From UBA1783 sp964449115 (GTDB lineage: Bacteria; Bacillota_I; Bacilli_A; Erysipelotrichales; Erysipelotrichaceae), in assembly GCA_964449115.1 (NCBI GenBank), contig CAYUXW010000002.1, positions 1 to 64,000 on the forward strand: a stretch of 64,000 nt of DNA, read 5' to 3'. Under the pieces are notes generated by a model, which was given only the letters and a program-made list of their open reading frames with translations, was not told the DNA's origin and did no database searches. The position numbers and the translations under genes are program-made. Positions 1-8,245 of this stretch are shown here, piece by piece (position 1 is the first letter of the stretch; each line of letters opens with the position of its first letter).

Positions 1-2
1 AA

Positions 3-416
3 GTAGAATCTTCTATTAATTCTAATCCTCTAGTTGTTGAATCACCACTCCACCAGATCAAAGGTATCAACAATATTGAGATTGTCTACATCATATCTGC
101 CATTATAAGTATACAACGTTTTCCTTCTGCTGAGAAACTTGTTGCCTATGCTGGACTTGATCCTGTTGTAAAGCAGTCAGGAACATGGTCGGCTTCCAGA
201 ACCAGAATGTCTAAAAGGGGTGACCGTCTGTTAAGATATGCCTTGATCTGGACTGCCAACAACATTAGGAAGCATCCTTCTAAAATGAAAGACTTTTATG
301 AACAGAAGCGTCAGCAGGGTAAATCACATTACAATGCATTGGGACATTGTGCTGCTAAGCTCTGCAGATATGTTTACTTCATTCTCAATAATCCTGAATA
401 CGAATTCATCAACTGA
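3..416 (+). CDS. IS110-family transposase, C-terminal fragment (5' end outside window)
   Basis: The frame is open from the left window edge to a TGA, so this is the C-terminal part of a longer protein rather than a 69-residue gene starting at the internal ATG at 207. It contains the IS110/IS116/IS902 (Transposase_20) signature: RFPSAEKLVAYAGLDP, then a QSG segment, then KRGDRLLRYALIWTA and a basic end with KSHYNALGHCAAKLCRYVYFIL. These proteins are DEDD/serine recombinases that integrate a circular intermediate guided by an element-encoded bridge RNA (family knowledge). The catalytic N-terminal DEDD domain lies outside the window, so activity cannot be judged. Confidence 0.88.
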   Translation, partial: VESSINSNPLVVESPLHQIKGINNIEIVYIISAIISIQRFPSAEKLVAYAGLDPVVKQSGTWSASRTRMSKRGDRLLRYALIWTANNIRKHPSKMKDFYEQKRQQGKSHYNALGHCAAKLCRYVYFILNNPEYEFIN

Positions 417-585
417 ATAATTGATTTCAAACGATAATTTTTCAAAGAACATTTTTATTAAAATTTATGACCACTATAAATTGTTTTTATCATGCTTTAC
501 TTCATTTTGACCCATGGGTCAAAACTCGCTTGACTTTTCATAGCTGGTCTCCTTAATCATAATTAATTTTAAACTATTTATCATT
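417..585. mobile_element. Probable 3' non-coding end of the IS110-family element
   Basis: These 169 bases lie between the transposase stop and the stop of the next, convergent gene. They hold no ORF. They contain a perfect palindrome at 505-524 and an AT-rich remainder. IS110-family elements carry their bridge RNA in a non-coding end and usually lack clear terminal inverted repeats, so the exact element boundary cannot be placed from one copy. Confidence 0.4.
505..524. repeat. Perfect 20-bp palindrome downstream of the transposase
   Basis: The sequence reads TTTTGACCCA followed by its exact reverse complement TGGGTCAAAA, with no spacer. It lies 88 bp after the transposase stop. It is not followed by a long T-run, so it is not a standard intrinsic terminator. 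It could be a structural part of the IS end or a protein-binding site. Confidence 0.8.
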
Positions 586-972
586 TTATTGTACAGTCAT
601 GACAATATAAGCCATCCAGAAAGTTAGCATTGCCATCTCTAACCAGATGCTTTTTTTAGCTTTTTCATCTATTGATTTATCCAACATAAAATAAAAACCA
701 ATTGGCACAAAACAGGCAATACTGGCATAAATATAAAGATGTTCCAATACAAACCTTTTATTTTTTTCTTTCAGATTGAGTTTTTTCTTTTCATAACTGA
801 AAGAAGACTTCCAGATTCTAGAAGCAACTAAAGCTAAAGCCAGACTGATCCCAAATCCAGATACAATCAACCAGAACTTTTGGGGAATTTCTACTCTGAT
901 TAAGGAAAGAGTTAAGGTTTCTATAAAAATTCCTACAATCCATAAAACAATACTTATTACCTTTTTAAACAT
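586..972 (-). CDS. Small multi-pass membrane protein of unknown function
   Basis: The 128-residue protein starts at the ATG that overlaps the uvrC stop (ATGTTTAA), with AGAAAGG in the uvrC tail as ribosome binding site; a longer in-frame start at 1014 lies deep in uvrC and is less likely. It shows hydrophobic segments at about residues 4-24, 30-48, 77-96 and 107-126, separated by a basic loop rich in KKKLNLKEKNKR. No family is recognised. Tight coupling to uvrC suggests co-transcription with the cvpA-mutS2-uvrC operon, but gives no function. Confidence 0.6.
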   Translation of the reverse strand: MFKKVISIVLWIVGIFIETLTLSLIRVEIPQKFWLIVSGFGISLALALVASRIWKSSFSYEKKKLNLKEKNKRFVLEHLYIYASIACFVPIGFYFMLDKSIDEKAKKSIWLEMAMLTFWMAYIVMTVQ

Positions 973-2728
973 CTTCTTTTTCCTTTCTGAAAAAATCATA
1001 AACAGCCTGACCACTTTTTTGACCGATTACTTCAGCTAGATCTTGCAGACTGGCTTTTTTTATTCTATTAATAGTCTTGAAATGAGAAAGCAGTTTTTCT
1101 TTTCTTTTAATACCAATATTTTCTATTTCATCCAATATTGATTCTTTAAATTTCTTTTCTCTTAAACGTTTATGATAAGAAATTGTAAAACGATGAACTT
1201 CATCCTGCATATTGGTTAACAGATAAAATAATTCCGATTCCTTATCAAGATCATATATCTCAAAACTGTCGTTCATCAGTGCTGAAGTTTGATGTCTTTC
1301 ATCTTTTGAAAGTCCTAACAAACAGATTGATGTTATATCCAGAGCTTCAAAAATCTCTTTTGCAGCTTTTATCTGGCTTTTAGCACCATCTACTATAATA
1401 ATATCCGGAAGAACTGTTTTATTCTTTTTGGCATTAAACAAACGTCGATATATTACTTCCTGCATATTGGCAAAATCGTTATTTTTATTTGAAACTTTAT
1501 ATAATCGATAATCTTTTTTTGAAGCTAAACCATCGACATAGACTACCTGTGCACCAACAGCGGCTTCTCCTGCAGTATGAGAAATATCGTATAGCTCAAT
1601 TCTTGTCGTATTACATTGTATTAAAGCATTTAACTGCTGTAATGCTGTTTCGTTTAATTGTTCCTGTTTACTGGCAACTTCAAAATTCTGTTCTAAATGT
1701 ATTTTGGCATTTTCAATTGCCAGTTCAATGAGTTTCTTTTTTTCTCCTCTTTGAGGCTGAAGTATTTTTGTTTCCAAAACTTCATTTAATGCTTCTAAAT
1801 TAATTCCATAAGGCATTATAAGCTCTTTTGGCAATTGATTGGCCTGATAATATTGAACTATATAGGATATAAAAGTTTGCTCTGCATCATCATATAATGG
1901 CTTCAGTATTAAATGTTTATGCAAAAGTTTCCCCTGACTATACAATAGTCCTACAATGGCAACATAACCTTTGTCAACATAACAGGCAAAGACATGAGTA
2001 CTTTTATTGAGATCTATCTGCATATGATTTTCTGTAGTTACATGTTCAATAGATTCAATAAGTATCTGCATATCTTTCGCTTTTTCAAACAATAGCTGTT
2101 GAGCAAATTCATCTCTTCTCTTTATCAATTCATCTTTAACTTCTGAAGTATTTCCATTTAGAAAAGATGTAATTTCTTCTGTCATTTTTTCATACACTTT
2201 AGAATCTATCTCGTACTCACAGGGACCTAAACATAATCCTATATGATAATAAAGACACACTTTACTACCCATGGTTTTGCATTTTCTTAAGGGGTAGATT
2301 TTTTCAATCAGACTAAGCAGTTCTCTGGCGTATCCCACATTTGGATATGGTCCAAAATATTTGGCATTCTTCATTCTTTTAGCATCTCTAACCAGCCTTA
2401 TAGTTGGATACTTTTCATCTGTTATTCTTAAATAGGGATAAGAACTGTCATCCATAAATATTATATTAAAACGAGGTTTATGATGTTTAATCAGATTATA
2501 TTCCAATATTAAAGCTTCTTTTTCCGAATTGGTGACAATATAATCAAAATCAACAATATTGCTCACTAATTTTGTAGTCTTGTTATCATGAGAGGAGCCT
2601 CTGAAATAAGAATTAACTCTATTCTTGATATTTTTAGCCTTGCCTACATAGATAACTTCACCTTTTTTATTCTTCATCAGATAGCAACCTGGTTCTGCAG
2701 GTAAAGTAAGTAGTTTATTTTTAATCAT
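965..2728 (-). CDS. uvrC: UvrABC system protein C (excinuclease subunit)
   Basis: UvrC makes both incisions around bulky DNA lesions recognised by UvrA/UvrB. The 587-residue length is normal. The N-terminal GIY-YIG nuclease domain (about 10-90) shows GCYLMKN, EVIYVGKAKNIKNRVNSYF and a KYFGPYPN segment. A UVR-type segment follows near 195-230, then the RNase H-like C-terminal nuclease with ELYDISHTAGEAAVGAQVVY and IIIVDGAK. A helix-hairpin-helix pair ends the protein (IENIGIKRKEKLLSHF, VIGQKSGQAVYDFF). It starts 3 bp after mutS2 with AAGGAGTAATTT before ATG, so translation with mutS2 is likely coupled. No missing residues were noticed. Confidence 0.97.
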   Translation of the reverse strand: MIKNKLLTLPAEPGCYLMKNKKGEVIYVGKAKNIKNRVNSYFRGSSHDNKTTKLVSNIVDFDYIVTNSEKEALILEYNLIKHHKPRFNIIFMDDSSYPYLRITDEKYPTIRLVRDAKRMKNAKYFGPYPNVGYARELLSLIEKIYPLRKCKTMGSKVCLYYHIGLCLGPCEYEIDSKVYEKMTEEITSFLNGNTSEVKDELIKRRDEFAQQLLFEKAKDMQILIESIEHVTTENHMQIDLNKSTHVFACYVDKGYVAIVGLLYSQGKLLHKHLILKPLYDDAEQTFISYIVQYYQANQLPKELIMPYGINLEALNEVLETKILQPQRGEKKKLIELAIENAKIHLEQNFEVASKQEQLNETALQQLNALIQCNTTRIELYDISHTAGEAAVGAQVVYVDGLASKKDYRLYKVSNKNNDFANMQEVIYRRLFNAKKNKTVLPDIIIVDGAKSQIKAAKEIFEALDITSICLLGLSKDERHQTSALMNDSFEIYDLDKESELFYLLTNMQDEVHRFTISYHKRLREKKFKESILDEIENIGIKRKEKLLSHFKTINRIKKASLQDLAEVIGQKSGQAVYDFFRKEKEDV

Positions 2729-2731
2729 AAA

Positions 2732-5032
2732 TTACTCCTTAAAATAGACTATTGTTGCCCCACTGGAACCTTCAGTAGCCGAACCATGTTCATAGGTTTT
2801 GACAAATTTATATTTTTTCAGCTGATCCCAGACTGCATTGCGTAAAGCTCCCGTTCCATAACCATGAATTACTCTTACAAAAGGAACATTAGCCAACAAT
2901 GCTTCATCCAGATATTTATCTAGCATATCTACTGCTTCATCAACACGCAGGCCGATTAAATTCAGTTCAATAGAAAAACTTCTGGCAGAATTAACTTTTG
3001 TCTTAACTGATTTAAGCTTTTTTAACTCAGGTTTTCCTGTTTTGACTACTGCTGAAATGTTTGTTCTTATTCTGATGCCATTTGCATCAATGAGGACATT
3101 TTTTCTATCCAGTGAAATTACCTTTCCTTTCTGATTAGTTAATTTCACCTTAACATAATCACCAACTTCTATATCACCTTCCAGGATTTCCTCTTTTTGT
3201 TCTACTTCAACGATTTGATTCAGCTGATGTTTCAATTTGGCTACTTCATTAATCTGATAGGTTTTCTGCTGTTTAAGTTCTTCAATTATCTCTTCGGATT
3301 GAGCTTTAGCATCACTGACAATATTCAGTGCTTCATCCTTAGCTTTTTCAATAATTATTTCTTTTTCAATAGTTAGCTTTTCTTTTTCTTCATTTAACTG
3401 CTGATACTGTTGTTTTAATAATTGTTCCTGATTTAGAAGCTGCTTTTGTTTTTGCCTTACTGTTTCCAATTGCTGCTGAAGTTTCTCAATTAATGTATCA
3501 TCAACATTTGACTGTTGTTTTTTAAACTCATAGGCCAATTCAATTATCTCATCATTTATTCCAAATCTTTTAGCTGTTTCAATTGCATTGGATGAACCAA
3601 TTGAGTTTTCAATATATTTAAAAGTTGGTTTTAGATTATTCTGGTCAAATTCAACCGATGACAGCATAATATTATCATGCTGTTTGGCGTAAGCTTTTAG
3701 TTTGGAAAAGTGAGTTGTCGCAACAACATAAATATTTTTCCTACGAAAATATTCTAATACGGCACTGGCAAAAGCCTGACCTTCATTTGGATCAGTTGAA
3801 CCACCTAACTCATCAAGAATAACCAAACTTCTAGTTGTCACTTTTTTACAGATGCTGGAAATATTACTTATATGTGATGAAAAAGATGATAAGTCAGCAT
3901 TAATCGACTGACCATCACCAATATCATAAAATACATTGTCGAAAACAGGAATCTGAGCTTCTCTGGCTGGAAGTGGCATTGCTGATAAAAACATTACTGA
4001 GAATAGACCGATTACCTTTAATGAAACTGTTTTCCCACCTGTATTAGGACCAGTTATCAAGACAGTCTTAACTGGACTGATTATTCGATAGTCATTAGCC
4101 ACAACTTTGGCAGGATCAATCAAAGGATGTCTGGCTTTTAATAAAATTAGATCTGCTGGGGATATCTCACCTACTGTAGCATCAACCTCCTTTGCCCATT
4201 GAGCCTTGGCAAATATGGCATCTAACAAGCCTAAGGTATTTACATTGGCCAAATAACCAGACCCGTCTTTTTTTACCAGTTGCGATAATTCAAATAATAT
4301 TCTTGCGATTTCCTGTTTTTCATCTTCTATCAGCTGTAGAAGTTGATTATTTAATCCAATAAAGGCATTAGGTTCAATATAAGTTGCTCCTTTTGATGAA
4401 GAAGAACCATACAGTAAACCTTCAATGGAATTTTTATAGGTGTTTTTTACCAGAATAACACTTCTGCCATTTCTATAGGCAATAATATTATCCTGCAACA
4501 TTGCTTGATTTTTACTGATAAACTCATTCAGTTTATTGGCAATGCTCTTCTGCAGATTTTTTGTTTTTCTTCTAATCGATGCTAGATCGCTTGAAGCATT
4601 ATCATAGATATCTCCTGAATAGGAAATACATTTATTAATTGTTGCTGCTGTATTTTTAAAAGCAGTTAAAGAATCGGATAACTCCTTTATCAGGTTTTTA
4701 TCGCCGTCACAATTGGAAACATATTTATTTATTTGAGTAATACCATAAGCTTGAGAAGCTATTCTTGTTAAATCCAACGGACTTAAGCTGACATCTTTCA
4801 TTGCCAATGATACTTCCTTTGAAACATCATATATACCACCAAAAGGCATAGTACCATATGAAACTACCATGCCTATTGCCTGTTTTAACCTTCCGTTTTC
4901 TCTTTCAACAACCAGCTTATTAAAACTTGGTTGTAGTTGCTCTATAATCTGATGGCCTAAAGAGAAAGAAGTATACTTAGTTATTAATTGTTTTACTTCA
5001 TCAAACTGTAAACCATCATATCTTTCGCTCAT
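2732..5032 (-). CDS. mutS2: Endonuclease MutS2
   Basis: MutS2 is a 766-residue Firmicute MutS paralogue that lacks the mismatch-recognition domain. In Bacillota it acts in ribosome quality control or suppresses recombination. The ATPase core has Walker A GPNTGGKTVSLK near residue 330, Walker B VILDELGGSTDPNEG and the H-loop VATTHFSKLKAYA. A long Gln/Lys/Glu-rich coiled coil covers roughly 510-640. The C-terminal Smr nuclease domain occupies about the last 80 residues, with GLRVDEAVDMLDKYLDEAL and the HGYGTGALR motif. It starts one base after the cvpA stop with AGGAGAATAAA before ATG and is followed 3 bp later by uvrC. Confidence 0.97.
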   Translation of the reverse strand: MSERYDGLQFDEVKQLITKYTSFSLGHQIIEQLQPSFNKLVVERENGRLKQAIGMVVSYGTMPFGGIYDVSKEVSLAMKDVSLSPLDLTRIASQAYGITQINKYVSNCDGDKNLIKELSDSLTAFKNTAATINKCISYSGDIYDNASSDLASIRRKTKNLQKSIANKLNEFISKNQAMLQDNIIAYRNGRSVILVKNTYKNSIEGLLYGSSSSKGATYIEPNAFIGLNNQLLQLIEDEKQEIARILFELSQLVKKDGSGYLANVNTLGLLDAIFAKAQWAKEVDATVGEISPADLILLKARHPLIDPAKVVANDYRIISPVKTVLITGPNTGGKTVSLKVIGLFSVMFLSAMPLPAREAQIPVFDNVFYDIGDGQSINADLSSFSSHISNISSICKKVTTRSLVILDELGGSTDPNEGQAFASAVLEYFRRKNIYVVATTHFSKLKAYAKQHDNIMLSSVEFDQNNLKPTFKYIENSIGSSNAIETAKRFGINDEIIELAYEFKKQQSNVDDTLIEKLQQQLETVRQKQKQLLNQEQLLKQQYQQLNEEKEKLTIEKEIIIEKAKDEALNIVSDAKAQSEEIIEELKQQKTYQINEVAKLKHQLNQIVEVEQKEEILEGDIEVGDYVKVKLTNQKGKVISLDRKNVLIDANGIRIRTNISAVVKTGKPELKKLKSVKTKVNSARSFSIELNLIGLRVDEAVDMLDKYLDEALLANVPFVRVIHGYGTGALRNAVWDQLKKYKFVKTYEHGSATEGSSGATIVYFKE

Positions 5033-5033
5033 T

Positions 5034-5747
5034 TTATTCTCCTGGATTAATCAGTTTATTTAATTTATTTACATCTAGTCCATAGTTTATCAGAAATTGA
5101 TAAATATCTTCACTTGAAATATTAGCCTTTTTTAACCATTCAATGATACTCTTGATATCTTCGGTATCTAAAGAAAGAGGATCTGAAATCATTTTTTGAA
5201 TAGCCAGATTTTCTTTAAATGATTTTGACAGTATATTTGTTATCTTTTCAGTTACGGTATTTGTGTACTTTAAAACTGAATTATCAACAATATCTTTTCC
5301 ATTGGTGAAAATAGCAGTATTAAGCAAAAATGTAATTAAAATAACAACAATAAAAGCAGGTATCAAAGCAAATATAGCACCTAATAGACTGTTGAATTGT
5401 TTAATTATCGGCAATTCTAAAACTACCTTAAATAGTGGTTTTATAATCGCAATAAGAATTAAACCAATAAAGAAAATGATTACAAACCAGACTAAAACAT
5501 TAATCTTTTCATAAAATACATCAGCTAAAGACGTATCTTGAAAGGGAGCATACTTTTTCGGGAATATTTTAATTAAATCCGAAAAACCAGGTGCTAAAAT
5601 CCAGCTCAAAAGCAGTACTGTTAAAATACCAATAGTTTTTATAACCTGCCATAAAAAGCCTCTTCTATAACCTAAAATGATTGATATAAGTAAAAATAAA
5701 ATTACACCAACATTTATAAATAATACACTGTTACTAGATAATGTCAT
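5034..5747 (-). CDS. CvpA-family membrane protein
   Basis: This 237-residue protein has at least four hydrophobic segments at about residues 7-25, 32-50, 78-100 and 118-142, followed by a hydrophilic C-terminal third. In Firmicutes the CvpA family commonly precedes mutS2, as here; its biochemical role is unsettled. The ATG at 5747 is preferred over the in-frame GTG nine bases upstream because that GTG lies inside the ribosome binding site AAGGAG. It is the first gene of the mutS2-uvrC operon and diverges from rnhC. Confidence 0.82.
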   Translation of the reverse strand: MTLSSNSVLFINVGVILFLLISIILGYRRGFLWQVIKTIGILTVLLLSWILAPGFSDLIKIFPKKYAPFQDTSLADVFYEKINVLVWFVIIFFIGLILIAIIKPLFKVVLELPIIKQFNSLLGAIFALIPAFIVVILITFLLNTAIFTNGKDIVDNSVLKYTNTVTEKITNILSKSFKENLAIQKMISDPLSLDTEDIKSIIEWLKKANISSEDIYQFLINYGLDVNKLNKLINPGE

Positions 5748-5770
5748 AAAAATCACTCCTTGTTTTATAA

Positions 5771-5779
5771 ATTATATCA
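5771..5779 (-). promoter_or_regulatory. Extended -10 promoter for the cvpA-mutS2-uvrC operon
   Basis: On the minus strand the sequence reads TGATATAAT, an extended -10 element, 24 bases upstream of the cvpA ATG and just before AAGGAG. No good -35 hexamer is visible at the usual spacing, which an extended -10 tolerates. Confidence 0.6.
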
Positions 5780-5827
5780 TACCTGTAATAATTTGAAAAT
5801 TTAACTTCTACATATTATTATATTGTT

Positions 5828-6673
5828 ATGAAGACATATACTTTTACTGCAGATGAGAAAACTATCGATGAAATTACTTCTTATTTCAATAAAGAGGATT
5901 TTTCTTCACCTGGAGATTATATGCTTTATAAGATTTCTAGGAAAAATCTCTCAATTATTATTTATACTTCTAAAAAAGTTGTTTTTCAGGGAAAAGATGC
6001 TGATATTTATTTTGAGATGTTTAAACCAATAGAAAGTCTATTACTGCCCCAAGCTGGCAGTGATGAAGTAGGAACTGGTGATTTTTTCGGACCTATCTGT
6101 GTCTGCGCTTCCTACCTGGATGAAAAAAGCTATAATAAAATAAGTAATCTGAATTTGACGGATTCAAAAATGTTAACTGATGATTATATTCTAAAAACAG
6201 CTCCTTTTCTGATTAAAAATGTCAAACATTCATTACTCATTCTAAATAACGAAAAATATAATCAGGTTATAGATAATAACAATATGAATGAAATAAAAGC
6301 TAAAATGCACAATCAGGCTTATATTAATCTAAAAAAGAAACTAAAAAAATTGCCAGAACTTATTATTGTTGATGATTTCTGTGGCGAAGATAAATATTAC
6401 CAGTATTTAAAAAATGAAGACACTGTTATCAGAAATATTCATTTCGAAACAAAAGCTGAAAGCAAGTATCTTTCTGTAGCTGTCGGTTCAATAATTTCAA
6501 GATATGCTTTTTTGATGAATTTAAAAAACCTCTCAGCTGAATATGAAATGGAAATACCTAAAGGAGCCAGTCTGACGGTTGATTATTTTGCCAGAAAGTT
6601 TGTCGAAAAATATGGTATCGCTGAATTAAAAAAGGTTGCTAAAATGAATTTTAAAAATGTTGAAAGAATTTAA
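5828..6673 (+). CDS. rnhC: Ribonuclease HIII
   Basis: RNase HIII removes RNA from RNA:DNA hybrids, including R-loops and Okazaki primers. The 281-residue protein has an N-terminal TBP-like substrate-binding domain of about 70 residues. The catalytic domain begins at residue 77 with GSDEVGTGDFFGP (catalytic D79 and E80), and later acidic positions include IIVDDFCGED. The Lys-rich end is typical. No strong Shine-Dalgarno sequence precedes the ATG. It converges with trmK, overlapping four bases at the stops, and diverges from cvpA. A separate RNase HII gene lies at 62368-62976, so the genome carries both enzymes. Confidence 0.94.
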   Translation: MKTYTFTADEKTIDEITSYFNKEDFSSPGDYMLYKISRKNLSIIIYTSKKVVFQGKDADIYFEMFKPIESLLLPQAGSDEVGTGDFFGPICVCASYLDEKSYNKISNLNLTDSKMLTDDYILKTAPFLIKNVKHSLLILNNEKYNQVIDNNNMNEIKAKMHNQAYINLKKKLKKLPELIIVDDFCGEDKYYQYLKNEDTVIRNIHFETKAESKYLSVAVGSIISRYAFLMNLKNLSAEYEMEIPKGASLTVDYFARKFVEKYGIAELKKVAKMNFKNVERI

Positions 6674-7320
6674 TCTTCCAACATTTTTTTTATTCTTATC
6701 AGCTTTGTTTCCAATTCTTTTTTATCAGGATGTTCATCATTTAAATTTTTGATAATATTTTTTATCTTTTTTTTCTGGCTATTGTAATAATCCACAAAAG
6801 TCTTTGTTTTTTCCTTTAGTAAGTATGGACCAAATAAAATCTGCTGTTCATTCAATTTCATTTTTCCATTTTCTATAACAAGTATTTCATAATATTTATA
6901 CTCAAATATTATCTTTTCATCAATAATTCTAAAATCATTATTCATTAGCCATTCTCTTAAATCAGAAACATTATTATTTACCTGAACGATAATTTTTTTA
7001 CATTCTCTAAAATAATCTATTGAATCCAGAACAATGTTTCTAACCGTTTTAAACCCCATGCCTGCTAAAACAGCAATATCAGTTTGAACAGTTATCTCTT
7101 TTAGACCATCAGATAAAACAAATAGAATATTATCATATTTTTCCAAGTTTTTTCTGGCATTGTTTAAAGGACCAATCTTATTATCACTGCAGATAATCAG
7201 ATTTTTATTTCCGTTTTCTCTAGCCATCTGAGCCAAATATCCATGATCAGTACCAATATCGACAAAAGAATATTTATTATCAATTAAATTTGCTATTTCC
7301 TTAATTCTTTTACTTATCAT
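6670..7320 (-). CDS. trmK: tRNA (adenine-22-N1)-methyltransferase TrmK
   Basis: This 216-residue class I SAM methyltransferase matches the TrmK/YqfN family, which methylates A22 of tRNAs. The SAM-binding motif I is FVDIGTDHGYLAQMAR near residues 19-34. The family segments NKIGPLNNARKNL and DIAVLAGMGFKTVRNIV (the post-I and catalytic-loop region) follow, and the C-terminal end is a basic coiled coil. In Bacillota trmK usually lies just downstream of rpoD; here a sigma-factor gene is inserted between them and overlaps the trmK start by 11 bases, which suggests coupled translation. Confidence 0.92.
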   Translation of the reverse strand: MISKRIKEIANLIDNKYSFVDIGTDHGYLAQMARENGNKNLIICSDNKIGPLNNARKNLEKYDNILFVLSDGLKEITVQTDIAVLAGMGFKTVRNIVLDSIDYFRECKKIIVQVNNNVSDLREWLMNNDFRIIDEKIIFEYKYYEILVIENGKMKLNEQQILFGPYLLKEKTKTFVDYYNSQKKKIKNIIKNLNDEHPDKKELETKLIRIKKMLED

Positions 7321-8179
7321 AATCTTCCTTTAACAATTTTCTAATTTCTTCAATTGATTTATCATATCTTTTCTTTACAGCCTGTTTGCTGATACCTAAC
7401 ATATTCCCTATTTCTTCAAAGGTATGTTCTATTCCATCATCTATTCCTAAATACTTTTTTAATATAAACCTGTTTCTTTCATCTTTCAATTGCTCTATGA
7501 TGTCACTGGCCATATCTATATGAATTGATTTAGATGTACTGTCATAATAATAATCAATCACACTTAGATTTTCATCATCATTACCATACTGTTCAAGCGG
7601 AACAAAAGTTAATTTCCTTTTTTTTATCTCTCTGATTTCATCTATAGTATATCCTGTATGTTTGGAAATCTCCTTATCAGAAACTGTTCGCTGATACTTA
7701 TTTTCTAATCTAGAAATTTTATTTTCCAACTTATTTAATTCTTTATAATCATCTCTTGATATCTTTATTAAATTGTAATTGCTAAAAAATTCTATAATAT
7801 ATTTTCTAATACTGTAGGAAGCATAAGTTGAAAATCTATAACCTTTTTTATGATTAAAAGTCTTTAAAGCTTTCATCAGACCATAACTTCCCTGCTGAAA
7901 TAACTCTTCCAGTAAATACGGATCATTAGTGTAGCTTCTGGCAATAAAATAAACATATTTTAAATTATGAAAAACTATTTTTTCAATTACTGACTTATCA
8001 CCAGTTTTTAACTTTTCAAACAATCTATATTCTTCTTGTTTTTCCAAACTTACAACATTTCTAAAAAAATTGTGGTTGGCATAGTTGTAATGTTCCACAG
8101 TAAAATAATCATCCAATTCTTCTCTTGAACAATCGTTTATAGTTATCAAATCTGAAGATTTTATTTTTGAATAACTCAT
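7310..8179 (-). CDS. Alternative sigma-70 family RNA polymerase sigma factor
   Basis: The 289-residue protein has sigma regions 2, 3 and 4 but no acidic region 1.1. Region 2 includes LLEELFQQGSYGLMKALKTF and FSTYASYSIRKYIIEFF (about 100-155). A region-3 helix (VSDKEISKHTGY) follows. Region 4.2 is HTFEEIGNMLGISKQAVKKR (about 250-270). Compared with the RpoD in this window, the -10-recognition helix WWIRQAITRAI is replaced by YSIRKYIIEFF, and the -35-recognition helix is also different, so it should read other promoters. No clear Shine-Dalgarno precedes the ATG. It sits between rpoD and trmK behind a hairpin terminator. The class and regulon are unknown; no anti-sigma gene is adjacent. Confidence 0.85.
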   Translation of the reverse strand: MSYSKIKSSDLITINDCSREELDDYFTVEHYNYANHNFFRNVVSLEKQEEYRLFEKLKTGDKSVIEKIVFHNLKYVYFIARSYTNDPYLLEELFQQGSYGLMKALKTFNHKKGYRFSTYASYSIRKYIIEFFSNYNLIKISRDDYKELNKLENKISRLENKYQRTVSDKEISKHTGYTIDEIREIKKRKLTFVPLEQYGNDDENLSVIDYYYDSTSKSIHIDMASDIIEQLKDERNRFILKKYLGIDDGIEHTFEEIGNMLGISKQAVKKRYDKSIEEIRKLLKEDYDK

Positions 8180-8195
8180 AGTGATATTCTAACAC

Positions 8196-8223
8196 AAAAA
8201 GTATACTGGATTGCTCCAATATA
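8196..8223 (-). terminator. Hairpin terminator between rpoD and the second sigma gene
   Basis: On the minus strand, TATATTGGA and TCCAGTATA form a 9-bp stem (one G-U pair) around a GCAA tetraloop, followed by CTTTTT. It lies 23 bases after the rpoD stop and would reduce read-through into the sigma factor and trmK. Confidence 0.75.
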
Positions 8224-8245
8224 ATCTTTTCTATAATAAGTTTTT

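Noticed and set aside
207..416. A 69-residue stand-alone gene from the ATG at 207
   Set aside because: The same frame is open to the window edge and continues IS110 transposase sequence, so the ATG is internal.
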